DNA of 63,571 nucleotides from a virus, in IMG/VR virus record IMGVR_UViG_3300032214_000555, positions 1 through 63,571 of that record. One strand, written 5' to 3'. The number at the start of each line of letters is the position of its first letter. Position 1 is the first letter of the stretch. The position numbers and the translations under genes are program-made. Below are positions 55,678 to 63,451 of this stretch, piece after piece. The notes beneath the pieces were generated by a model that made no database searches, was not told the DNA's origin, and saw nothing but the letters and a program-made list of their open reading frames with translations.

Positions 55678-56450
55678 TGTTAATAGATAATAAATTTATA
55701 TATTTAAGTTTACCGAGAAGAGGTTCTACTTCATTTCATTATTCTTGTATATTACATAATTTAGAAATTCAAACTTTAAATGGTTGGAATTTTATGAATA
55801 CAAATGTAGATTTCACTAAAATAGATGAAAATATAATAATGGACCATATTTTTCACGGACATGAATCTTTACTAGAATTGGGTAAAAAGTTCGGATATGG
55901 TTATCCAACGATAGCAGTTAAACGTGATAGGCATGAAACATTTTATTCATTATATAAACATCTACTTTTTGAATTTGAACGTATAGGTGCTAATGAATTT
56001 TATGAACATTTTATAAATATTACATTAGATGATTTATTTTTTTATAAAACAGAACAATTACTAACTAAAAAAGATAGATGGGATATTATATGTGAATATT
56101 TAATAGATAAAAATTTATTACCAAATCGTATTAAAATTCCAATTGGTATTTACGGAACTCCAATTAGCTTAGATTTAGAACAATATATTATTAATGTTAT
56201 TGACCTATTAATAACGCCATCTTCATATTGGCATAACAACGACCCAAATGTTATATGGTTTGATATGAAAAATTTAAAAGTTATGGAAGAATGGGTTTCA
56301 AATATTACAAAAAAACCATTTATATTAAGTAATGTAAATTCAAGCAAACACATGGAAAGTAAATTGGAATTAAATTCCGATTTTATTGAAAGATATAATA
56401 GTATTTATGATTTTTATGATTTACCAAAATCAATTAAAACTTTAATATAA
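55677..56450 (+). CDS. Sulfotransferase-like protein
   Basis: A 257-residue protein. The N-terminal FIYLSLPRRGSTSFHYS resembles the 5'-phosphosulfate-binding loop of PAPS-dependent sulfotransferases. AVKRDRHETFYSLYKHLL fits the R...S 3'-phosphate motif. It could sulfate glycans or proteins, given PAPS from the host. Ends K-T-L-I. Confidence is limited because the loop is degenerate. Confidence 0.65.
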   Translation: MLIDNKFIYLSLPRRGSTSFHYSCILHNLEIQTLNGWNFMNTNVDFTKIDENIIMDHIFHGHESLLELGKKFGYGYPTIAVKRDRHETFYSLYKHLLFEFERIGANEFYEHFINITLDDLFFYKTEQLLTKKDRWDIICEYLIDKNLLPNRIKIPIGIYGTPISLDLEQYIINVIDLLITPSSYWHNNDPNVIWFDMKNLKVMEEWVSNITKKPFILSNVNSSKHMESKLELNSDFIERYNSIYDFYDLPKSIKTLI

Positions 56451-56451
56451 T

Positions 56452-56739
56452 ATGATTAATTATAAAGAAATATTTGAAGCTTGGAAAATATCAATGAATC
56501 CAACTAAAAAACAAGAAGAGTTAGCTGAAAAAAGATTGGGGGTGTGTATTGGATGTGAATATAGAACTGAGATAGTAACTGGTCTAAAATGGTCCGAATT
56601 ATGTAGTGCATGTGGGTGTCCTCTAAATAAAAAAGTATTTGCCACAACGTTTAATGCATGTCCAAAGAAAAAATGGGAAGATGTGGATTCGGGATATTTA
56701 GAACCAATACCTGATAAAGATAAAAATTCATTAATTTAA
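56452..56739 (+). CDS. Phage zinc-ribbon protein 2 with LI tail
   Basis: A 95-residue paralogue of 53616: MNPTKKQEELAEKRLGVC, CIGCEYRT, LCSACGCPLNKK and CPKKKW supply the zinc ligands. A 22-residue extension ends N-S-L-I; the shorter paralogue lacks it. It directly precedes the fibre-like gene. Confidence 0.75.
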   Translation: MINYKEIFEAWKISMNPTKKQEELAEKRLGVCIGCEYRTEIVTGLKWSELCSACGCPLNKKVFATTFNACPKKKWEDVDSGYLEPIPDKDKNSLI

Positions 56740-56746
56740 TTGAATG

Positions 56747-56760
56747 TATATTTATAAATA
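56747..56760 (+). promoter_or_regulatory. TATATTTATAAATA element before fibre gene
   Basis: TATATTTATA at 56747 overlaps TATAAATA at 56753, the exact T4 late-promoter consensus, 17 bases before the ATG. Late-promoter role inferred. Confidence 0.4.
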
Positions 56761-56777
56761 AAATATAAAGAAAAACT

Positions 56778-58472
56778 ATGAAAGGAATTATTCTTGGAAC
56801 AGACCTATTAGAACATAATGGTGATGTTAAAATATTAGAAACAAATACAAATACTACAACATTTAATGAAGGCTCAGACCTATTGGATTACGATGCCTTA
56901 TTTACTATGTTGGTATCAAATTCAATAACTGAATTTCATTATATATGGACGGAGCAATCTGCGTATCTACCTGGAAACCAACCTTACAGATTTAAAGCAA
57001 TATTAGAACAAAAATGTTCCGAAAATAATATAACATTTACCGATTACATTGTATCATATGGTTCAGTTACAGTTCCGTATATTGAAGATGCTTCCCATAA
57101 ATTTATTTTAAGACAATCATACGATACAACTGCATTGGTAGATGATACTTATTGTGCGGATAAATTTGAATTTTTCTCTTTAATGAGTGGTTCTTCATAC
57201 ATCCCAAATACATATCAAAATGATGAAACATTAGGTATTGACACTATCAATACAATAACCGATAATGGTAGTAATCCAAACGTTTTAATAAAATCTAGAT
57301 ATCCAACGTATGATACTGGATTGTATCCAGAATTGCATATATTATCAACCGATGAGGAATTAACTGCATTAAAATCTGAAACTCCTGCAAATTATTTATT
57401 ACAAGAATTTATATTTGATGAAACAAATTTAGTAGAAGGTAGATACTCAATTATTAGAAGTATGGATATTATATATGGTAGCAATTTAGATGTTATCAAT
57501 ATGGGTGGATATAAACAATCTACCGTTCTCCCACTTGAATTTACTCCAACTGAATTATTAACCGGTACTACTAAACTAAATCAAAAAAGTAAATACAAAT
57601 ATATTACAAAAGAAATAGGTAGACAAAAAGGAGTTGAGTTTCATACCGATGATGATAGTATGATATTAGATTATACTGGTTCATTGATAGATGTTGATAC
57701 TATAAAATTAGGTGATTACGTTAAATCTATAAATTTTGAAGATAAAGGTGGTTATAACGCTGCCGATTTTACAGCAGATATTACGACTTACAGATGGGAT
57801 TCCACTCTGCAATTATCAAATGAAACTTTAACACAAACATCATCTAGTTTGCAAGAAATCATTTCAACATCGGTTGATACTTTATATATAAGATTAACAT
57901 TAGAAGATGGTAGAACATGGGTTGATTCACCAGCTTGTACATATTATATTGAAGAATCGGGCTCATTAGTTACAAGATTTGAAAAATTAAATAAAATGTA
58001 TGTTGGTGATAAGTTGGTAATAACGGATTCTACTACAAACGCATTAACTACGATTGCTATTGCCGGACTAGAAATGGAACACGCTCAAAAAGTAATTTAT
58101 ACATTAAATTTTGAACCATCGGATTTATTTTTAGTGGATATTGATGGTGGTGATTTTGGTATAATGCACAACGGTTGTTGGTGTCCATCTTCATACTGTG
58201 GAAATTATTGTCTTGAATATACCTGCCCTTTTTGTACAGGTGGATTTAAATCAGATATATCATTTAAAGAAAATGTAAATTTAATTGGAAAGTCATCGTT
58301 GGGAATTAACATATATCAATTCAATTATATAGGTGAAGAGGGATTATATGAAGGTATAATAGCACAAGAATTAATAGGGACTGAATATGAATCTGCTTTA
58401 TCTTTAAATGAAGATGGAAAATATTTAGTAGATTATAATAAAATTGATGTTGAATTTAAAAAAATAAATTAA
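56778..58472 (+). CDS. Fibre-like protein: ATP-grasp-like, degenerate Hint and S74 chaperone
   Basis: A 564-residue protein. The N-terminal 270 residues (VKILETNTN, KFILRQSYDTTALVDD, NVLIKSRYPTYDTGLYPE, LLQEFIF, GRYSIIRSMD) resemble an ATP-grasp-type fold, tentatively. Residues about 285-455 look like a Hint domain (TGSLIDVDTIKLGDYVKS, MYVGDKLVI, IMHNG at its end) but lack the N-terminal Cys, so splicing is unlikely. After a Cys-rich CWCPSSYCGNYCLEYTCPF stretch comes a C-terminal S74 intramolecular chaperone (SDISFKENVNLIGKSSLG, IIAQELIG, VDYNKID), which normally trimerises and self-cleaves at SD in phage fibres. Central to the modification island. Confidence 0.75.
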   Translation: MKGIILGTDLLEHNGDVKILETNTNTTTFNEGSDLLDYDALFTMLVSNSITEFHYIWTEQSAYLPGNQPYRFKAILEQKCSENNITFTDYIVSYGSVTVPYIEDASHKFILRQSYDTTALVDDTYCADKFEFFSLMSGSSYIPNTYQNDETLGIDTINTITDNGSNPNVLIKSRYPTYDTGLYPELHILSTDEELTALKSETPANYLLQEFIFDETNLVEGRYSIIRSMDIIYGSNLDVINMGGYKQSTVLPLEFTPTELLTGTTKLNQKSKYKYITKEIGRQKGVEFHTDDDSMILDYTGSLIDVDTIKLGDYVKSINFEDKGGYNAADFTADITTYRWDSTLQLSNETLTQTSSSLQEIISTSVDTLYIRLTLEDGRTWVDSPACTYYIEESGSLVTRFEKLNKMYVGDKLVITDSTTNALTTIAIAGLEMEHAQKVIYTLNFEPSDLFLVDIDGGDFGIMHNGCWCPSSYCGNYCLEYTCPFCTGGFKSDISFKENVNLIGKSSLGINIYQFNYIGEEGLYEGIIAQELIGTEYESALSLNEDGKYLVDYNKIDVEFKKIN

Positions 58473-58473
58473 T

Positions 58474-58608
58474 ATGGCAATTACAACAGTAGAAAGACCT
58501 ACAACGGTCATAAAAAACATAGTAGCACCAATTTCTTCCGCAGAAAAAACACAAATTGCAGCTGCGGTTCAAGAAATTGTTAATAGAATTAAAGCTAAAC
58601 ATTTGTAG
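58474..58608 (+). CDS. Small protein after fibre gene
   Basis: A 44-residue protein, ATG one base after the fibre stop. N-terminal Thr/Val-rich segment and a C-terminal helix (TQIAAAVQEIVNRIKAKHL). Possibly a fibre accessory or chaperone by position only. Confidence 0.6.
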   Translation: MAITTVERPTTVIKNIVAPISSAEKTQIAAAVQEIVNRIKAKHL

Positions 58609-58611
58609 TTT

Positions 58612-59136
58612 ATGAATGTTTTGATTATATCTTTGCCTAGAACGGGTTCTACCGAATTGGGCAAAGATATATCTATTAAGCGTAAAATAAAATACGAGTG
58701 TGAACCATTTAATGGTGGGAATGTGTTATTAACTAATTTCGATTTAAACAATATAGTTTTAAAAACAATCTTATTTCATTTACCATCGTATGTAAATGAA
58801 TCCAATCGAATCAATTGGCTAATTGAACTTTCTAAAAATTTTAATGAAGTAATTTTACTATCACGTAGAAATTTAATTAATTGTGCCGAAAGTTGGGCAT
58901 ATTTGCAATATAACGAAAAACAAAAAAGTTTTAAAGCAGATGAACCGTATCTTTGGGAAAGAACTCCAAACTTTGATAAGGAATTTGAATTTATTCAAAA
59001 GTGTAATGATGAATTGGTGTATATATCTAAAAAATTAAATATCCCAATAACATACTATGAAGATATATATAATGAGAATGATTCAAATAAATTGAGGAAA
59101 GGTAATAGATTTGATTATTCTAAAAATATAATCTAA
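58612..59136 (+). CDS. Sulfotransferase-like protein 2
   Basis: A 174-residue protein with a clear PAPS-loop start (LIISLPRTGSTELGKDI) and an R..N...S 3'-phosphate-like segment (LLSRRNLINCAESWAYLQY). Short for the family (usually 250-300), so perhaps a minimal form. May sulfate fibre, glycan or a small molecule. Ends K-N-I-I. Confidence 0.7.
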   Translation: MNVLIISLPRTGSTELGKDISIKRKIKYECEPFNGGNVLLTNFDLNNIVLKTILFHLPSYVNESNRINWLIELSKNFNEVILLSRRNLINCAESWAYLQYNEKQKSFKADEPYLWERTPNFDKEFEFIQKCNDELVYISKKLNIPITYYEDIYNENDSNKLRKGNRFDYSKNII

Positions 59137-59144
59137 TAAAAGTT

Positions 59145-60392
59145 ATGAAGTTATACATACATCATTATTATCAAAAATCTATATTTTACAAAATAGCACA
59201 CAATACCACAGATAGAGAATACTTTATTGAAAATGGTGAAGGTATTGTAAAATGTAAATATAATGGTGTTGATATTGAAATAGTATTCAAACAAGAAATA
59301 AGTTTTGAAGATGATGGATACCATATATTAGATTACTTTACTGCTCTTTTCTACGGAAGCAATGACCCAAAGATTGGATATATCCATAGGGATGAGCATT
59401 ATATGGAAAGAGAAACTCAACAGATTCTATCTATATATAAAAATCTTTTAAAAGATGTTCCTAAAAATCAAAAATGGATATTCACCTATTTTAGAACAGA
59501 AAAGATATTTCAAACAAACGATGCATCTATATATGATGAAAAGTGGTTTGAAATAGAACAGATGCTTTCTAATTTAGGTAATCACCATATTATAATTGAT
59601 AATGTGTTTTTGACAAATAGTTCGGAGAGTAAATATCCCAATCTACATTTTTCTTTAACTAATACTATTTTCCAATGGAATGAAATAATTGCAATCCGTT
59701 GGTTCTATGAATTTAAGCAAATTTATAATAAGTTGAATTTTGATTATGATTTAATGTATAGTATTAAAAATCATAAAATAAATCGTGTGAATATTATAAA
59801 TGAATTAGGAAAGCTGAATCAACCTAAATTATTATTACAACACACAGATGCTCTTCAAAATCCAGATTATCAAAAACGTTCACCTCAATTAAAAAATATT
59901 CACACTAACTCAATATACGGAGATACTGATTTTTCCGATGTTAGTTGGATTGAAAATCATAGAGGATATATGGATATGTTTTTTAGAGTTTTACCAAAAG
60001 CCAAAATGCAAATTCTTTGTGAAAGTTGGTCGTGGGATAATAGAGAATTTGCATCACAATATCTTTCCGAAAAAACATTTGCATTTATTTTAGCAGGTAT
60101 CCCATTCATATCAACGCACGAATATCCATTACAAATTCTACAAAAAATATTAGATTTACCACCACATCCGTTCTATAAAGAATCTGTTAAATTTAAAACA
60201 AATGGTAAGTTGTTTGCAGAGTTTGTATCTGAGTTTTTGAATAACTTTGATGAAAATTACATCCTATGCAAAGAATGGTCTGATTTGGCACATACTAAAT
60301 TAATAGAATTGGTTGAGAGTAAAAATTCACTATTAGATTTAATTTCAAAAAATTTTCAAAAACCAAACATATCTTCTAAATCTATAATATAA
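59145..60392 (+). CDS. Glycosyltransferase, GT10/exostosin-like, with LI tail
   Basis: A 415-residue protein. The C-terminal region ASQYLSEKTFAFILAGIPFIS then HEYPLQILQKI corresponds to the NDP-sugar region of 21681 and 28727. The N-terminal half, with HH motifs (MKLYIHHYYQKS), is unique. It would add a sugar to an unknown acceptor. Ends K-S-I-I; shares one base with the next start. Confidence 0.75.
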   Translation: MKLYIHHYYQKSIFYKIAHNTTDREYFIENGEGIVKCKYNGVDIEIVFKQEISFEDDGYHILDYFTALFYGSNDPKIGYIHRDEHYMERETQQILSIYKNLLKDVPKNQKWIFTYFRTEKIFQTNDASIYDEKWFEIEQMLSNLGNHHIIIDNVFLTNSSESKYPNLHFSLTNTIFQWNEIIAIRWFYEFKQIYNKLNFDYDLMYSIKNHKINRVNIINELGKLNQPKLLLQHTDALQNPDYQKRSPQLKNIHTNSIYGDTDFSDVSWIENHRGYMDMFFRVLPKAKMQILCESWSWDNREFASQYLSEKTFAFILAGIPFISTHEYPLQILQKILDLPPHPFYKESVKFKTNGKLFAEFVSEFLNNFDENYILCKEWSDLAHTKLIELVESKNSLLDLISKNFQKPNISSKSII

Positions 60393-61084
60393 TGGATGTT
60401 ATATTTACATACCTACCAATTAGATTAAAAGATATTACTGAAATTTATTTGAAGTATAGTATTGATAATCTAAATAAACAAAATATTGAACCAATTATAT
60501 ACTCTGATATAGATTATTTTAATCACACCAACTTAAAGTATAAATGGATTCGGTTTGATGTTGATGATAGGTATAAGGTAGATGGGTTGTGGTCTTATCC
60601 TAAATTAAAAGTATTATCAATAATCGATAAACCATTTATACATTTGGATAATGATTTGATTGTAGAAGATTTTAGTAAGTTAATTAAAATACTAAATCCA
60701 AAAGAATTAAATATATGCTATAAACATTTGGTTAATGATGTTAATAGTTTTATTGAAATTTTTAAAAAATATTCAAACAAAAAACTTAACTTTGAATATT
60801 TGAATAATACATCTATTATAGCTACGGAACAATATCAATTAGTTAATAAATCATATATAGAGGTGTTAGATGTTATAGATTCGAATTATGATTTCTTTTT
60901 GAATAGATATAATACCATACCACCTATTACTCTAAATCAGCAATATCCAAATTTATATTTCAATAACATACATTATTTATTTGATGAAAACCCACCCTAT
61001 GGTAATTTAAATATAAATGGAATATGCCACCTGGCAGAAAAGCAAATGGAAAAAATATTTATTACAGATAACAAACTTATATAA
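60392..61084 (+). CDS. Glycosyltransferase-A-like protein with LI tail
   Basis: A 230-residue protein. Predicted Rossmann start (VIFTYLPIRLKDITEIYLKY) and a D-x-D metal site in PFIHLDNDLIVEDF, as in capsule-type glycosyltransferases. FNNIHYLFDENPPYGNL follows. Probably cytoplasmic. Ends N-K-L-I and overlaps the next ATG. Confidence 0.7.
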   Translation: MDVIFTYLPIRLKDITEIYLKYSIDNLNKQNIEPIIYSDIDYFNHTNLKYKWIRFDVDDRYKVDGLWSYPKLKVLSIIDKPFIHLDNDLIVEDFSKLIKILNPKELNICYKHLVNDVNSFIEIFKKYSNKKLNFEYLNNTSIIATEQYQLVNKSYIEVLDVIDSNYDFFLNRYNTIPPITLNQQYPNLYFNNIHYLFDENPPYGNLNINGICHLAEKQMEKIFITDNKLI

Positions 61085-61773
61085 TGAATACAATTTGGGC
61101 ATTTGGTGATTCTATGACATTTGGACATGGTTGCAATATAGAGTGTGAATCTGAAACTAAAATCAATTATTTACCTTTCAAAAAAGATGGAGATGATATT
61201 TGGACAAATCATTTGGCTAAACTATTAAATTATAATGTTGTAAATTTAGGAAAGAACGGGGCATCAAATGATTATATTTTAGATTGTATAATAGATAATT
61301 ACGATTCTATACAACCAAATGATGTTGTAGTAATTAATATGACACTACATGGTAGAATGGAAGTTCCGTTTAAAAGTGGAACGTATAGTATATTATCTGG
61401 CTATGAAAAGAATAAAACATTTATGGATGATATAGAACCACAGATATATCATGCAAAAAAACAAACAAAGGAGGAGGATGATGAGAAGATAGAATCACTA
61501 ATTAATTTCCAATATCATTTTTCAAATCATCAGTTTTACAAAGATAGACATACTAAAAGATTTAATTTTATTAAAGATAGGTTATTGAACGAACGCAAGG
61601 TAAAATGTGTGTATTTATGGTCTTTGGAAGATGATGACGGAGTATATGCTTCATTTGAAACTATACAAGATGCGACAAACGGTTTAGTAAATGATACACA
61701 TTTTTCATTTAATGGTCATTTTAACTTTGCTCATTTCTTAAATAAATTGGTTTCTACCAAAAGGTTAATATAG
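61084..61773 (+). CDS. SGNH/GDSL hydrolase with LI tail
   Basis: A 229-residue protein: GDSMT with Ser10, NLGKNGASNDY, VVVINMTLHGR and DTHFSFNGHFNFA give the SGNH blocks. Close to 31201 in order and spacing of motifs. Probably an O-acyl esterase or acyltransferase for sugars made by the adjacent transferases. Ends K-R-L-I although no gene starts at its stop. Confidence 0.8.
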   Translation: MNTIWAFGDSMTFGHGCNIECESETKINYLPFKKDGDDIWTNHLAKLLNYNVVNLGKNGASNDYILDCIIDNYDSIQPNDVVVINMTLHGRMEVPFKSGTYSILSGYEKNKTFMDDIEPQIYHAKKQTKEEDDEKIESLINFQYHFSNHQFYKDRHTKRFNFIKDRLLNERKVKCVYLWSLEDDDGVYASFETIQDATNGLVNDTHFSFNGHFNFAHFLNKLVSTKRLI

Positions 61774-61779
61774 AATAAT

Positions 61780-61810
61780 TTGTAAATTTAACATTTTTTT
61801 CGTATATTAG
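61780..61810 (+). promoter_or_regulatory. Bacteroidota-type promoter
   Basis: TTG at 61780, 20 bases, TATATTAG; ATG of 61815 lies five bases beyond, so the mRNA is nearly leaderless. Confidence 0.75.
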
Positions 61811-61814
61811 TAAT

Positions 61815-62132
61815 ATGATTATAGTTCCACAAACCCTTATAACAGAGTCTAGCTTCAACAAATGGAAGTGCCACAGACTCGAAGTAGAAGATGGAGAAGA
61901 CTCCTATCACTACTATGTAATCCCTTTAATTGATATTGATGAAGATGAAATACCTGAAATGGAATTTGCTCCCGTATTATTTAGTTCGGAATCAGATGCC
62001 TTTGTAGGAGAAGATGGCGAACCGGTATATACAATTAGGTTATTTGATGAAGATATGCCTGAATTAGAAACCGAAGAGGAAGTAGAAATACTTTACAAAA
62101 TTTTAACAAAAAAAGATTTATTTCTGAAATGA
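61815..62132 (+). CDS. Acidic hypothetical protein
   Basis: A 105-residue, very acidic protein (LIDIDEDEIPEMEF, FDEDMPELETEEEVEIL). Nearly leaderless start after its promoter. Function unknown; such acidic proteins may mimic DNA, but that is speculation. Confidence 0.7.
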   Translation: MIIVPQTLITESSFNKWKCHRLEVEDGEDSYHYYVIPLIDIDEDEIPEMEFAPVLFSSESDAFVGEDGEPVYTIRLFDEDMPELETEEEVEILYKILTKKDLFLK

Positions 62133-62133
62133 T

Positions 62134-62164
62134 TAGGAAAAGTAAAATATTTTTCGTATATTTG
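62134..62164 (+). promoter_or_regulatory. Variant promoter
   Basis: TATATTTG at 62157 with TAGG rather than TTG 20 bases upstream. A 70-base leader with AGCAGCTT repeats precedes 62238. Confidence 0.55.
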
Positions 62165-62237
62165 GGGTATCTTTTTATAGTAGCTTAAAGCAGCTTAGCA
62201 GCTTCACAACTTAATATTCAATTTAAACTTTCAAACA

Positions 62238-62891
62238 ATGAGACAAAAAACAGAAGAAGAATTAAAACAAAACTACACAAGGTTCATAGGAATCATTAAC
62301 AAATACTTTACAGGAGAAAGATTGGAGAAATTACTCCATATGTATTCAGAATCAGAGTTGGGTATCAACCTAACATTAGCACCAGCAAGTGGAAACGTAA
62401 ATTATCATAATGCTTATATTGGTGGGTATATTGACCATATTTTTAATGTTACAAAGAATGCTTTAAGAATGAAAGAAACTTTTGCTGCCGCAGGTGGTGA
62501 AATCGACTTTACTGATGAGGAGTTAGTATTTACTGCTTTGCATCATGATTTAGGTAAGTTAGGAACAAAAGATAATTTACATTATATTCAGAACGATTCT
62601 GATTGGCATATTAAAAACAGAGGTGATGCTTTCAAAATGAATTCAGATAATTCATATATGACACTTACTGATAGAACTTTCTTTACTCTAAATCATTATG
62701 GTATTACTTACAATGAGAAAGAGTATTTTGGAATTAAACTTACGGATGGTATGTTTGATGAGGAAAATATTAAATACTACAAAACGCACGATATTTCTAA
62801 AAGTTTGAGATACAACATTCAGTACATTATGCATTGGGCAGATTATATGAGTACCATTATAGAACGACAAAATTTCCGAAATTCACAATAG
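62238..62891 (+). CDS. HD-domain hydrolase
   Basis: A 217-residue protein. The HD motif is in FTALHHDLGKLG; an upstream His (YIDHIF) and a downstream His-containing HYGITYNEKE and MHWADYMS complete the metal-binding set of HD phosphohydrolases. Phage members often act on nucleotides. Substrate not predictable. Followed by a strong terminator. Confidence 0.85.
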   Translation: MRQKTEEELKQNYTRFIGIINKYFTGERLEKLLHMYSESELGINLTLAPASGNVNYHNAYIGGYIDHIFNVTKNALRMKETFAAAGGEIDFTDEELVFTALHHDLGKLGTKDNLHYIQNDSDWHIKNRGDAFKMNSDNSYMTLTDRTFFTLNHYGITYNEKEYFGIKLTDGMFDEENIKYYKTHDISKSLRYNIQYIMHWADYMSTIIERQNFRNSQ

Positions 62892-62902
62892 TAGGAGTAG
62901 AA

Positions 62903-62930
62903 AGTATGACAAAGTGTCATACTTTTTTTA
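62903..62930 (+). terminator. Intrinsic terminator
   Basis: AGTATGACA, AAG loop, TGTCATACT, then seven Ts. A perfect 9-bp stem. Confidence 0.9.
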
Positions 62931-62952
62931 TTTGGTATAGAAATTGAACCTT

Positions 62953-62960
62953 TATATTTA
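62953..62960 (+). promoter_or_regulatory. TATATTTA element before hsp20
   Basis: TATATTTA 20 bases before ATG 62981. Same class as at 5981. Confidence 0.3.
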
Positions 62961-62980
62961 AACTTTAAACACTTAATATT

Positions 62981-63373
62981 ATGAGCACATACAAAAGCAA
63001 AACAACCTACACATCAAATTTAGATGATTTATTTTTAGATTGGGATAATTTATTCTCCCATGCTAAACAAAATGTATTTTCTGATTACACTACAAAAGAA
63101 TTAGAAGATGGTAAAGTTGAATTAACAGTAAATGTATTAGGACACGACCCTAAACAAATCAATTTGGAAGCAACAGAAGACCGTATTACAATTAAATCAA
63201 CCAAACCAGATGGAGCATCTGCTTTAATTAAAGATATTGATTTTAGCTTTAAATTAGGTAAAGATTACGATGGTACTAAATCGGAAGCTAAATTCAACAA
63301 TGGGGTACTTTCTATCATCATAGATAAAAAAGATGAAAGAAAGGCAAAAAAATTATCTATTAATATTAGGTAA
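62981..63373 (+). CDS. hsp20: Hsp20/alpha-crystallin small heat-shock protein
   Basis: A 130-residue protein. Residues 35-130 form an alpha-crystallin domain: KVELTVNVLGHDPKQINLEA, ITIKSTKP, a central DFSFKLG strand, and FNNGVLSIIIDKKDE, the G-V-L motif. The C-terminal I-x-I appears as INI. It holds unfolding proteins in soluble form. Small heat-shock proteins are common in T4-like cyanophages near structural genes and may assist virion assembly. Confidence 0.9.
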   Translation: MSTYKSKTTYTSNLDDLFLDWDNLFSHAKQNVFSDYTTKELEDGKVELTVNVLGHDPKQINLEATEDRITIKSTKPDGASALIKDIDFSFKLGKDYDGTKSEAKFNNGVLSIIIDKKDERKAKKLSINIR

Positions 63374-63397
63374 TTTGGGTTATTTTTCGTATATTTG
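63367..63397 (+). promoter_or_regulatory. Variant promoter followed by a hairpin
   Basis: TATATTTG at 63390 with TAGG-type upstream element as at 62134. The next bases form the hairpin at 63398. Confidence 0.55.
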
Positions 63398-63431
63398 ATG
63401 AGTGGGGCAATTATGTTCCACTCATTTTTTA
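63398..63431 (+). terminator. Hairpin with T run at a transcript start
   Basis: ATGAGTGG pairs with CCACTCAT (63418) and is followed by TTTTTT. It may end the hsp20 transcript, attenuate the new one, or be a 5' hairpin. Confidence 0.55.
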
Positions 63432-63451
63432 TATATAAAATATTTATTACT

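Noticed and set aside
56778-58472. A functional intein in the fibre-like gene
   Set aside because: The Hint-like region lacks an N-terminal Cys or Ser nucleophile and the terminal HN is followed by Gly rather than directly by Cys/Ser/Thr.
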